Shown here one piece after another: positions 22,414 to 28,542 of a DNA stretch of 28,542 nucleotides (the stretch's first letter is position 1; each line of letters starts with the position of its first letter). A model generated the notes under the pieces. It had not been told where the DNA came from. It saw only the letters and a program-made list of their open reading frames with translations, and did no database searches. Where the stretch lies: positions 1-28,542 of the forward strand of contig JBLNBX010000002.1 of NCBI GenBank assembly GCA_050260275.1. Direction: 5' to 3'. The position numbers were made by a program, and so were the translations under genes. The stretch is from DATMXS01 sp050260275. GTDB lineage: Bacteria; Acidobacteriota; Terriglobia; Bryobacterales; Bryobacteraceae.

Positions 22414-23796
22414 ATGGGAACTATGAAACTTTGGGGTGGCCGCTTCGAGCAGGGCCCTTCGGAGGTGTTCGAGCGCTTCAGCGGATCGCTCCGCTTCGAC
22501 AAGCGCCTGCTCGAGGCTGACGTGCGCGGCACAATCGCATGGGCCGGCGCGCTCGAACGCGTGGGCATACTGACTGCTGACGAGCGTGCGAAGATCGCGG
22601 AGGCTCTCACGGCCATTGCGTCCGAACCGGTGGGCGACGCGACAGACGAAGACATTCACACGCTTGTCATCCGCAAGCTGAAGGAGCGCGCGGGCGCGGT
22701 CGCGGACAAGATCCACACCGGGCGCAGCAGGAACGAGCAGGTGTCGCTAGACACGCGCTTGTGGCTGCGCGGCGCGATCGACGCATCGCGGGCGGAACTG
22801 CGCGCGCTCATGTCCTCGCTGCTCGACCTGGCGGCGAAGTGGCCCGATGCCGTCATCCCCGGTTACACGCATACCAGGCGCGCACAGCCGGTGCTGTGGG
22901 CGCACTACCTGCTGGCGTACTTCGAGATGTTCGCGCGCGATCACGAACGTCTCGGGCAGGCCAGGGCGCGGGTGAACTTGATGCCGCTCGGCTCGGGCGC
23001 GCTCGCGGGCGGCGGCTTCCCGTTCGACCGCGAGGCGCTGGCGCGCGAGCTCGGCTTCGACGGCATAACGCGCAATTCCATGGATGTCTCGGCCGACCGC
23101 GATTTCGTGCTCGACTTCCTGCACGCCGCCTCCATGTGCATGATGCACCTGAGCCGGCTAGCCGAAGACTGGATCCTGTACTCCTCCGAGGAGTTCGGCT
23201 GGATAGAGCTGGGCGACAGCGTCACGAGCGGCTCGTCGCTCATGCCGCAGAAGAAGAACCCGGATTCGCTCGAGCTGATCCGCGGCAAGTGCGGGCGTGT
23301 CGTGGGCGCGTACGTGTCGCTGATGATGACGATGAAGGGGCTGCCGCTCACGTATAACCGCGATATGCAGGAGGACAAGGAGCCTCTGTTCGAAGCGGCC
23401 GACCAGCTCGCCGGCTCGCTCGAGATGGCGCGCGTCACCGCCGAAACGGTCGAGCTGCGTCCCGAGGTGCCGCTCGCCGCGGCCGAAGAAGGCTGGCTCG
23501 TGGCCACGGACTTGGCCGAGGCGCTCGCGCGCGCCGGCACGCCGTTCCACAAGGCTCACCAGATCGCGGGGAGGCTGGTACTAGAGAGCGTACGAGCGGG
23601 CAAGAAACCCGCCAATTGGACGCCCGAGGCGCTGGCGGCTTTCGCGCGCGAGTTCACGCCGGATATGGCCCGGCTGCTCGATCCGCGCGAAGGTATGCGC
23701 AATCGCGAGCTGCCGGGCGGAACCGGCCCGCGGGCGGTGGCGGAGGCCCTTGACGAGGCGCGCCGCCGTCTGGCTACAATGGCTCGCACCACATGA
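22414..23796 (+). CDS. argH: argininosuccinate lyase
   Basis: This 460-residue enzyme splits argininosuccinate into arginine and fumarate, the last step of arginine synthesis. It belongs to the fumarase/aspartase superfamily and acts as a homotetramer. KLWGGRFEQGPSEVFERFSG starts the protein, DEDIHTLVIRKL and HTGRSRNEQVSLDTRLW (101-117) form the first active-site segment, YTHTRRAQPVLWAHY (151-165) carries the catalytic region and GSSLMPQKKNPDSLELIRGK (273-292) is the lyase signature with the catalytic Ser loop. ATG 22414 is used; ATG 22423, giving the classical MKLWGGRF start, is an equal alternative, and neither has a good SD. It is separated from argG by 470 bp of repeated stem-loops and overlaps argR by four bases (ATGA). 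Confidence 0.96.
   Translation: MGTMKLWGGRFEQGPSEVFERFSGSLRFDKRLLEADVRGTIAWAGALERVGILTADERAKIAEALTAIASEPVGDATDEDIHTLVIRKLKERAGAVADKIHTGRSRNEQVSLDTRLWLRGAIDASRAELRALMSSLLDLAAKWPDAVIPGYTHTRRAQPVLWAHYLLAYFEMFARDHERLGQARARVNLMPLGSGALAGGGFPFDREALARELGFDGITRNSMDVSADRDFVLDFLHAASMCMMHLSRLAEDWILYSSEEFGWIELGDSVTSGSSLMPQKKNPDSLELIRGKCGRVVGAYVSLMMTMKGLPLTYNRDMQEDKEPLFEAADQLAGSLEMARVTAETVELRPEVPLAAAEEGWLVATDLAEALARAGTPFHKAHQIAGRLVLESVRAGKKPANWTPEALAAFAREFTPDMARLLDPREGMRNRELPGGTGPRAVAEALDEARRRLATMARTT
23775..23780 (+). promoter_or_regulatory. internal -10 element (TACAAT) before argR
   Basis: GGCTACAATGG inside the end of argH is 12 nt before the argR ATG. The same GCTACAAT form is seen at other starts in this window, so argR may have its own, nearly leaderless transcript besides read-through from argH. 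Confidence 0.45.
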
Positions 23797-24224
23797 ATAA
23801 GGCTTTCCGCCAGGGCCAGATCCTGAAGATCATCCGTTCGCGGCCCATCCACACTCAGGAGGAGCTCGCGCAGGCGCTGCGAGAAACGGGGATTCAGGCG
23901 ACCCAGGTCACGCTCTCGCGCGACATCAAGGAGCTGCGCCTGGCAAAGACGCCCGACGGATATCGCCAGATTGCTCCCGAGCCCACGGGGCCGGATTTTG
24001 CGACCCTCGCCGCCAGCTTCGTGTTGGATGTTCGCATGGCCCAGAATCTGATGGTCCTGAAGACTGCGCCGGGACACGCGAACTCGGTGGCGGTGGCCCT
24101 GGATCGGGAAGACTGGCCGGAAGTCGTGGGCACCGTGGCGGGCGACGACACCATCCTGGTAATCATGCCAGACGATGAAACCGCAGAGGCGGTCCGGAAG
24201 AAGCTGCTGGAGATCGTACTCTAG
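23793..24224 (+). CDS. argR: arginine repressor
   Basis: This 143-residue protein has the two ArgR domains. The N-terminal winged helix-turn-helix (about 4-65) includes HTQEELAQALRETGIQATQV and TLSRDIKELRL (40-50) with the conserved Ser-Arg pair. The C-terminal hexamerisation and arginine-binding domain (75-143) includes VLKTAPGHANSVAVALD and GTVAGDDTILVI (113-124), where the Asp pair binds arginine. It senses arginine and represses biosynthetic genes through ARG boxes; a strong tandem site lies before argF in this window. No similar site is seen before argH or argR. Its ATG overlaps the argH stop (ATGA), which indicates translational coupling, and a TACAAT box lies just upstream. Confidence 0.95.
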   Translation: MNKAFRQGQILKIIRSRPIHTQEELAQALRETGIQATQVTLSRDIKELRLAKTPDGYRQIAPEPTGPDFATLAASFVLDVRMAQNLMVLKTAPGHANSVAVALDREDWPEVVGTVAGDDTILVIMPDDETAEAVRKKLLEIVL

Positions 24225-24311
24225 CGCACGAAGCCCGGGCGAATTCCTCCACACTGGCCGGCGTTGGCCTGAGATTTGCTGTCATTCTCACGGGACCCGC
24301 CAGCCCGGCGC

Positions 24312-25247
24312 ATGGAGATCATCACAAACGGCGTTCTGGTATCGATCATTGCGCACGGCCTGATCGGGTTATCGCTCATCTGGGACAAAGTGCTGCTGCG
24401 GCAGCCCGAGACAAAGAACCTCATCTCGTACGTGTTCTGGCTCGGCTCGCTGAGCGTGTTCGGGCTGGTTCTGATCCCATTCGGGTACGAATCGCCCGGT
24501 TGGGGACTGGCGCTGTTCGCGGTTGGCACTGGCGTTCTGGAGCTGCTCTCGAACTACTTCTACTACGCTGCGTTGAAGGCCGGCGAGGCCAGTGAGACGC
24601 TCGCTGTGATGGGCGGGTTCTCTCCACTGGCGACGGTGCTTTTCGGGGTGGCGCTGCTCGCGGAGCCGCTCGCCGGAGAGAGCGTGCTCGGGTTCGTGCT
24701 GCTCGTTCTGGGCGGCTTCGTGATGTTCGCCGCGGAGAACATGGACGTGCGCGCCCTGCTGCCCATGGTGCTGCTTGCTTCGGTGAGCTTCGGCCTCACG
24801 AACGTCCTCGAAAAGATCGTGTTCAACCGGACCAACTTCGTGACGGGCTTCGTGCTGCTCACTATCGGCACATTCGCCGGCTCGATGGGGCTGTTGATCC
24901 GGCGCTCGTGGCGCGTACAGATCATCGAGAGCTCCGGGGGAGCGTCGCCGCGCAACAAAGCGGCTTACATGACCAACCGCGTGGCCGCTGGTTTCGGCTC
25001 GTTCCTGATCTTCTATGCGATCAGCAGGACGAGCCCGGCTGTGGTGGATGCCATCTCGGGGCTGCGGTACGCGCTCGTGTTCGTCGTCGCGTGGACGTTG
25101 ACGCGGTTCAAGCCCGGCTGGCTGGTCGAGGACTTCGGCCGGAGAGTGGTGCTGATGAAGACGGGAGCGACGGTGCTCGTGATCGCCGGCCTCGTGCTGC
25201 TGGCCGCCGGCGCTAGTCTGGATAGCGGCGCGAGCGCCGGGCCGTAG
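24312..25247 (+). CDS. EamA/DMT-family transporter
   Basis: This 311-residue integral membrane protein has about ten hydrophobic helices in two five-helix repeats, the layout of drug/metabolite transporters. The first helix follows MEIITNGVLVSIIAHGLIGL. The stretch YFYYAALKAGEASETLAVMG (88-107) and the second-half equivalent AISRTSPAVVDAISGLRYAL are EamA-like, at the end of helix 3 of each repeat, followed by FLEPLAGE-like LLAEPLAGESVLGFVLLVLG. The substrate is unknown; amino acids or nucleotide sugars are common for this family. ATG 24312 is chosen because the open frame upstream to TTG 24276 has no membrane-protein character. It follows argR on the same strand after 87 bp, with a weak promoter-like GCTGTCATTCTC near 24279. 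Confidence 0.82.
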   Translation: MEIITNGVLVSIIAHGLIGLSLIWDKVLLRQPETKNLISYVFWLGSLSVFGLVLIPFGYESPGWGLALFAVGTGVLELLSNYFYYAALKAGEASETLAVMGGFSPLATVLFGVALLAEPLAGESVLGFVLLVLGGFVMFAAENMDVRALLPMVLLASVSFGLTNVLEKIVFNRTNFVTGFVLLTIGTFAGSMGLLIRRSWRVQIIESSGGASPRNKAAYMTNRVAAGFGSFLIFYAISRTSPAVVDAISGLRYALVFVVAWTLTRFKPGWLVEDFGRRVVLMKTGATVLVIAGLVLLAAGASLDSGASAGP

Positions 25248-25293
25248 GATTCGAGAGTGCCGCCCCGGCCCGATCCGTGGTAAGCTTTGGTCA

Positions 25294-25362
25294 AACGTGG
25301 ATTGATTTAGGCCCCATGCGGGGCTGGCTAATTGCAACCACGTAATAAAAAAGTGCTAAAGG
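25294..25362 (+). promoter_or_regulatory. SAM-II-type S-adenosylmethionine riboswitch (long-loop variant)
   Basis: Stem P1 is ACGTGG (25295-25300) with CCACGT (25338-25343). Between them lie the conserved TGATTTA (25303-25309), an inserted hairpin GCCCC-ATGC-GGGGC (25311-25324) flanked by TTAG/CTAA, and ATTGCAA (25331-25337). After P1 come AATAAAAAAG and GTGCTAAAGG (25353-25362). This order and wording (GTGG, TGATTTR, TTGCA-CCACGT, AAA-rich linker, GCTAAAGG) is that of the SAM-II pseudoknot aptamer; SAM-V shares the core. The extra hairpin in the loop fits the long-loop SAM-II variants. It precedes a terminator and a 108-residue ACT/NIL-like gene. Confidence 0.82.
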
Positions 25363-25412
25363 CGTGTCGGCTGTTCGAGACGCGACCCTGCGGCGCCTAG
25401 CCTCAGGGTTTT
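25355..25412 (+). terminator. terminator overlapping an antiterminator, downstream of the riboswitch
   Basis: ACCCTG (25385-25390) pairs with CAGGGT (25404-25409), with an inner GGC/GCC, followed by TTTTCGTGTTTC. An exclusive alternative pairs GCTA-AA-GGCG (25355-25364) with CGCCTAGC (25394-25401). The 5' arm of this alternative is the 3' pseudoknot strand of the SAM aptamer, so ligand binding would free the terminator (SAM = off). Confidence 0.62.
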
Positions 25413-25459
25413 CGTGTTTCTGGGCCGATTGCGCTGGCGGAATAGCCCTGGAGGTTTGC

Positions 25460-25786
25460 ATGACCGCTCGGCCCGGCCCGGAACACCCGGCCCCTACACT
25501 AGCCGGATCTGACGGCGAGCTTGTTTCCATACACGTGACTATCGAGCCCCGGCTGCTCGAGCGCCTGCTCGACGCGCTTGCGCACCTCGACTTTCCCATT
25601 AACCCGGAAATCCGGCACGCCGCCGGACCGCGCACTGTCGTGGAGTTTCCCGCATGGAGCGCGCGTGTGGACTCCGTCCGCGAAGCCATCGCTGCTGCCG
25701 GCCTCGACTCCGCCACGGTCACCGTGCGCAAAATGCTCGACGAGATCACTTCCACTCCTCCGGACGCGCTGCCGGTGGTGGCGTAG
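25460..25786 (+). CDS. small ACT/NIL-like protein under a SAM riboswitch, function unknown
   Basis: This 108-residue protein starts at ATG 25460 with TGGAGG 5 nt upstream. The predicted order of secondary structure from residue 21 is beta-alpha-beta-beta-alpha-beta: LVSIHVTIE (21-29), PRLLERLLDALAHLDF (30-45), INPEIRHA (47-54), TVVEFPA (59-65), ARVDSVREAIAAAGLD (68-83) and ATVTVRKMLDEI (85-96). This is the ferredoxin-like fold of ACT and NIL domains, which bind amino acids; NIL occurs at the end of methionine ABC transporters. No family is recognised with certainty. The SAM-II leader upstream implies a role in methionine or SAM metabolism or its control. The frame extends to GTG 25364, but that part overlaps the terminator. 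It is the only gene of its transcript; the next gene is convergent. Confidence 0.75.
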   Translation: MTARPGPEHPAPTLAGSDGELVSIHVTIEPRLLERLLDALAHLDFPINPEIRHAAGPRTVVEFPAWSARVDSVREAIAAAGLDSATVTVRKMLDEITSTPPDALPVVA

Positions 25787-25868
25787 GCAAACGCGCTCAC
25801 AGGGGGCGTAGGCGCGGAAAAAACCTGAGGCGGAGGGAGTCTGCGCGGGGAACCGGCTCTCAGGCCAC

Positions 25869-27098
25869 TCACGAAATCGGAAGGAATACGCGAAAGACGC
25901 TGCCTCTCCCGCGTTCGCTTTCCACTTTGATCGTCCCGTCGTGTAAGTCGACGATCTTAGAGACAATCGCGAGGCCGAGGCCTACGCCATCCTTCTTAGT
26001 AGTAAAGAAGGGGTTGAAGATATTCTCGATATCCGGCGCATCTATGCCTGAGCCGCGGTCTATGATGGACACCTCGGCCATGCCGTCGAGCACCCGGGTT
26101 TTCACCGTCACCGCTCCGCCCGGGGGGCTCGCCTGCGCTGCGTTGAGAATCAAGTTGTAGAACACCCGCTCCATCAGCTCCGCGTCGAAGGCGAACGGAC
26201 GGACGTCGGGCGAGTAGTTGCGGTAGACGGTGATCTCGCACGGCGGCGAGCGGCGTTCGAGGTCCGCTATGGCGCGGTCGATCGTCTCGGCGAGGTCGGC
26301 GACCTGACGGCGAAGCTCGAGCGGTTTTGCGAACTCGAGGAACCGCGTCACGAGAGAGTTGGCGCGGTCCACCTCCGTCGCGATGAACCCCGCAAGCTCG
26401 GAGGCGACGTCGTTGTCCTCCGGCAGGTTCTTTCGCAGCATCTCGGCCGAGGCGCGGATAGTGCCGAGCGGGTTGCGCAGCTCGTGCGCGAGCCCGCCGG
26501 AAAGCTGCCCCAGCGCGGCGAGCCGCTCGGAGCGCCGCACCGCGGCCTCCGCTTCCTTGAGGTCCTCGTTGGCCTTGGCAAGCTGGGCGGCCGCCTCCTG
26601 CGCGCGGCGCGCTTCCAGCCTATGGGCTTCGGCGAGGCGCTGCGTCAGGTAGCCGATCGCGATGAAGAACAGCACGCGGACGGCGAGCTCGGGGACCTGG
26701 TCGCTCGGAACGTACATGTCCGGCCCGAGCAGCAAAAGGAACGACAAATAAGTGCCGCATGCGAGAACGGTGAACAGCATCGTCGCGCCAACGCCGAGCG
26801 TTGTGGCGGCCGACACGACGGGAATCAGGAGCGTCCAGTAGTAGCTGCTCGTCAGGCCGCCGGACTGCTGAACGACGATAAATCCGAGCGCCATTTTCAG
26901 CAGATTGGCGGTGAAGCTGCCGCGATCTCCGGAGAAATATCCGATGCGGCGTTCCGCGATCTGGAAGATGGCCAGCGCGAACAATACAGCCACAAATCCG
27001 GGAGTTCGCACCGGGCCCGTGATGGCCAGGGCGACAAAAAGCCCCAGCCAGACGAGGTCCTGAGCGCGAACCCATTCCCATATGAGTGGCCGCGACAT
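25869..27098 (-). CDS. membrane-bound sensor histidine kinase
   Basis: This 409-residue kinase has an N-terminal membrane domain of about five helices (residues 13-155), a linker coiled coil (156-195, EARRAQEAAAQLAKANEDLK), and a HisKA domain with phospho-acceptor His205 in GGLAHELRNPLGTIRASAEM. The HATPase domain has the N box NLILNAAQA with Asn319, G1 DRGSG (347-351), the F box FNPFFTTK (361-368) and G2 GVGLGLA (371-377). All kinase motifs are intact. It lacks a PAS or periplasmic sensor domain, so the signal is probably read within the membrane. It lies 45 nt after the stand-alone receiver gene on the same strand, so the pair is likely one operon with the regulator first. Confidence 0.93.
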   Translation of the reverse strand: MSRPLIWEWVRAQDLVWLGLFVALAITGPVRTPGFVAVLFALAIFQIAERRIGYFSGDRGSFTANLLKMALGFIVVQQSGGLTSSYYWTLLIPVVSAATTLGVGATMLFTVLACGTYLSFLLLLGPDMYVPSDQVPELAVRVLFFIAIGYLTQRLAEAHRLEARRAQEAAAQLAKANEDLKEAEAAVRRSERLAALGQLSGGLAHELRNPLGTIRASAEMLRKNLPEDNDVASELAGFIATEVDRANSLVTRFLEFAKPLELRRQVADLAETIDRAIADLERRSPPCEITVYRNYSPDVRPFAFDAELMERVFYNLILNAAQASPPGGAVTVKTRVLDGMAEVSIIDRGSGIDAPDIENIFNPFFTTKKDGVGLGLAIVSKIVDLHDGTIKVESERGRGSVFRVFLPIS

Positions 27099-27143
27099 AT
27101 ACCAAACGATTCTGGCACGCCCGCGCCGCGGCGCCCAAATGCC

Positions 27144-27542
27144 TCAGGCGCCCTCGCCTGCTGCCTGGGAATGTTCGGTTTGTCCGAGTGCCTGCTTTAC
27201 GGCTTCGATTAGCGCGGCCGGAGTGAAGGGCTTCATGATGAACGGATCGTCGTGCCTGAGCCCACCGTGGGCGGCGGCGACCTCGCGCGGGTATCCCGAC
27301 ATGTAGAGCACTTTCAGGTCGGGCCGCACGCTCCGCAGCTCCGAGATGCAATCGTCGCAGCGCATCTGCGGCAGCACGACATCCACCACCGCGAGATCTA
27401 TCGCGCCCTCGTGACGACGCATGGCCTCGATGGCCTCGGACGGGCCATTGGCGGAGATCACGCGAAAGCCGTGCCTGACGAGCGTCTCCTCGAGCAGGTC
27501 CCGCAGCGCAGAATTGTCGTCCACAAGCAGCAACGTGGCCAT
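27144..27542 (-). CDS. single-domain response regulator (receiver only)
   Basis: This 132-residue protein is one intact receiver domain. The acidic pair is VDDN (Asp8, Asp9), the phospho-acceptor is Asp54 in VVDVVLPQM, Ser82 lies in LYMSGYP and the switch Lys104 in IMKPF. There is no DNA-binding or enzymatic output domain; the C-terminus (QTEHSQAAGEGA) is a short tail. It lies directly upstream of, and probably co-transcribed with, the histidine kinase at 25869-27098, which is the obvious phospho-donor. Output must pass through another protein or by phosphotransfer. The leader contains GCAGTG (27548-27553) opposite CACTGC (27566-27571), a possible operator or hairpin. Confidence 0.9.
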   Translation of the reverse strand: MATLLLVDDNSALRDLLEETLVRHGFRVISANGPSEAIEAMRRHEGAIDLAVVDVVLPQMRCDDCISELRSVRPDLKVLYMSGYPREVAAAHGGLRHDDPFIMKPFTPAALIEAVKQALGQTEHSQAAGEGA

Positions 27543-27656
27543 GTGGAGCAGTGATCAAGCAATCGCACTGCCAGACCCGAAATACTGCGAATGCGGGACT
27601 TTGTTGCGTCCGCCGGGGGTAGAATTTGCCGCTGGCGCGGGTGGGGTGTGTCGAAA

Positions 27657-28445
27657 CTACTCGGGAGTGGACATACCAGAAGCTTGGATACCTGGATCCC
27701 GGGGGCGGGTACGCCGAGACTCCGATCGCGCCGGCTTGCGCCGGCACAGGCGCATCACCTCGGCCCGCAATTGCTCCAGACGGAAAGGTTTCCGAAGCAC
27801 GCCGATGTCAGGCAGTTTGCGCAGGATGTTCGGGTCGGGCACCGCGCAAAGGTAGATAATGCGAGCGTCGGGCCTGACGGCGGCCACCTGCACCGGATCG
27901 TTGGTGAGGACGAGCGTCACGTCTACCGCCTGCAGGAGCCGCACGGCGCCCGCCGGGTTGGGAGTGAGGACGCGGAAGCCTTCGTTACACAGCGCCACCC
28001 TCAGGAAAGTCTGAAGCGCGGGCATTTCGATAACCACTATCGTGCCCTGCGGAGCCCTCACAGCCGCCCGCGCGCCAGGGTTAGCGAACCTGAGCGCGCA
28101 CAGCACCTCCATCCTGTCGAACGGCCTCAGAATTATGTCGAACGCGCCGCCTTGGATCGCATCGGCCCAGAGGTAGGTATCGGTCCTGGAGCAGGCTAGC
28201 AGAACCGGCGGCTGTCCCCGAAGGCTCGCAGAGTTAGCGAGCAGGTTCTTCCAGCAGCCGCGAGGGTTCAGGTCGCAGTCCGCCAGGATCACGCCATAGG
28301 TCTTCGCTTGCGCGGCAGCCAGCGCATCTTCCACAGTGTACGCCTGGTCGATCCTCCAGCCCGTGCCGCGCAGGCACGCCAGCAACTCCGCATGCCTCGC
28401 ACGGACGCCGCTGACGAAGAGGAGTTCCGTAACCTGCGAGCCCAT
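27657..28445 (-). CDS. double receiver-domain protein with degenerate switch residues
   Basis: This 262-residue protein has two receiver-like domains and no output domain. Domain 1 (about 6-122) has Asp56 in VILADCDLNPRGCW, but Arg107 instead of the switch Lys (IILRPFD) and no acidic pair (LLFVSGVRAR). Domain 2 (about 135-235) keeps Lys219 (VLRKPFRLEQL), but the acceptor position is Asn182 or Asp183 in VLTNDPVQ and it lacks the acidic pair (VVIEMPALQ). The tail is basic (RKPARSESRRTRPRD). The motif WADAIQGGAFD matches WAGAIELGAYD in the protein at 14977-15423. ATG 28445 is preferred; ATG 28490 would start inside a hairpin and an AT-rich promoter-like stretch. It lies upstream of the kinase/regulator pair on the same strand. 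Confidence 0.75.
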   Translation of the reverse strand: MGSQVTELLFVSGVRARHAELLACLRGTGWRIDQAYTVEDALAAAQAKTYGVILADCDLNPRGCWKNLLANSASLRGQPPVLLACSRTDTYLWADAIQGGAFDIILRPFDRMEVLCALRFANPGARAAVRAPQGTIVVIEMPALQTFLRVALCNEGFRVLTPNPAGAVRLLQAVDVTLVLTNDPVQVAAVRPDARIIYLCAVPDPNILRKLPDIGVLRKPFRLEQLRAEVMRLCRRKPARSESRRTRPRDPGIQASGMSTPE

Positions 28446-28482
28446 GAGTGTCAGTGCCTGTACGTGAACGTAATTTAATTTA

Positions 28483-28512
28483 GCACCCATTCGGGTGCAG
28501 GGGACGTTTTTT
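28483..28512 (+). other. hairpin and T-run near the right edge
   Basis: GCACCC (28483-28488) pairs with GGGTGC (28493-28498), followed 8 nt later by six T (28507-28512). The gap is too long for a good terminator. On the minus strand it lies just upstream of the AT-rich TAAATTAAATTA that probably serves as promoter of the double-receiver gene, so it may be an operator-like site. Confidence 0.35.
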
Positions 28513-28542
28513 GTGCGCTCTATGCCAAAAAAAGCTTGGACG

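Noticed and set aside
22236..22520. Open frame across the repeats into argH
   Set aside because: It reads through repeat units and the argH start in another frame, with no SD or recognisable protein features.
25294..25362. preQ1-I riboswitch, suggested by AATAAAAAAG and CTAAAGG
   Set aside because: The preQ1-I loop sequence is absent, whereas P1, TGATTTA and ATTGCAA fit the SAM-II aptamer in order.
25364..25459. GTG start at 25364 for the small ACT/NIL-like gene
   Set aside because: The codons overlap the terminator hairpin, the AAAGG is only one base from the GTG, and a strong SD-ATG exists at 25460.
28502..28535. Sigma-54 promoter on the minus strand (TTGGCATAGAGCGCAC)
   Set aside because: The GG-to-GC spacing is 8 instead of the required 10 bases.

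Overview
The window is high-GC bacterial chromosome. Gene content, promoter style (GCTACAAT-type -10 elements very close to start codons) and the SxtJ/DUF5989/carbamoyltransferase/SGNH cassette suggest an acidobacterium of the Bryobacterales/Solibacter type. That placement is inferred from recalled gene content and was not tested by a search. No rRNA, tRNA, CRISPR array, transposase or phage gene is visible.

Layout. 1-446 (-): the start of an alpha/beta hydrolase, preceded by an intergenic region with an orphan minus-strand terminator. 727-1944 (+): MFS transporter. 2037-5753 (+): four-gene cassette (SxtJ-like, DUF5989, carbamoyltransferase, SGNH hydrolase) behind a near-consensus promoter. 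5822-8964 (+): flagellar filament block (fliC, fliD, a 67-residue protein), with a sigma-28-type promoter embedded in the end of the SGNH gene. 8958-11199 (-): small secreted protein and glycogen branching enzyme. 11312-13345 (+): SYLF protein, truncated methyltransferase and FkbM methyltransferase. 13458-19401 (-): HAD phosphatase, rlmH, degenerate receiver protein, homoserine dehydrogenase, DUF4139 protein, YjbQ and a 20-residue lysine-rich microprotein. 19726-24224 (+): arginine block argF-argG-argH-argR, with tandem ArgR operators before argF and a repeated, co-varying stem-loop element between argG and argH. 24312-25247 (+): EamA-type transporter. 25294-25786 (+): SAM-II-type riboswitch, a terminator/antiterminator pair, and a 108-residue ACT/NIL-like protein of unknown function. 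25869-28445 (-): histidine kinase, response regulator and a double-receiver protein.

How the genes work together. argF, argG and argH convert ornithine to arginine, and ArgR, encoded at the end of the block, can repress argF through the ARG boxes. Homoserine dehydrogenase and the SAM riboswitch both touch methionine supply but are not adjacent. The carbamoyltransferase cassette probably modifies a glycan or other cell-surface molecule. Its position next to flagellin is suggestive only.

Most noteworthy: (i) the SAM-II-like riboswitch controlling an orphan small ACT/NIL-like protein; (ii) the co-varying repeats between argG and argH; (iii) a set of apparently leaderless genes; (iv) the lysine-rich microprotein with a hairpin leader.
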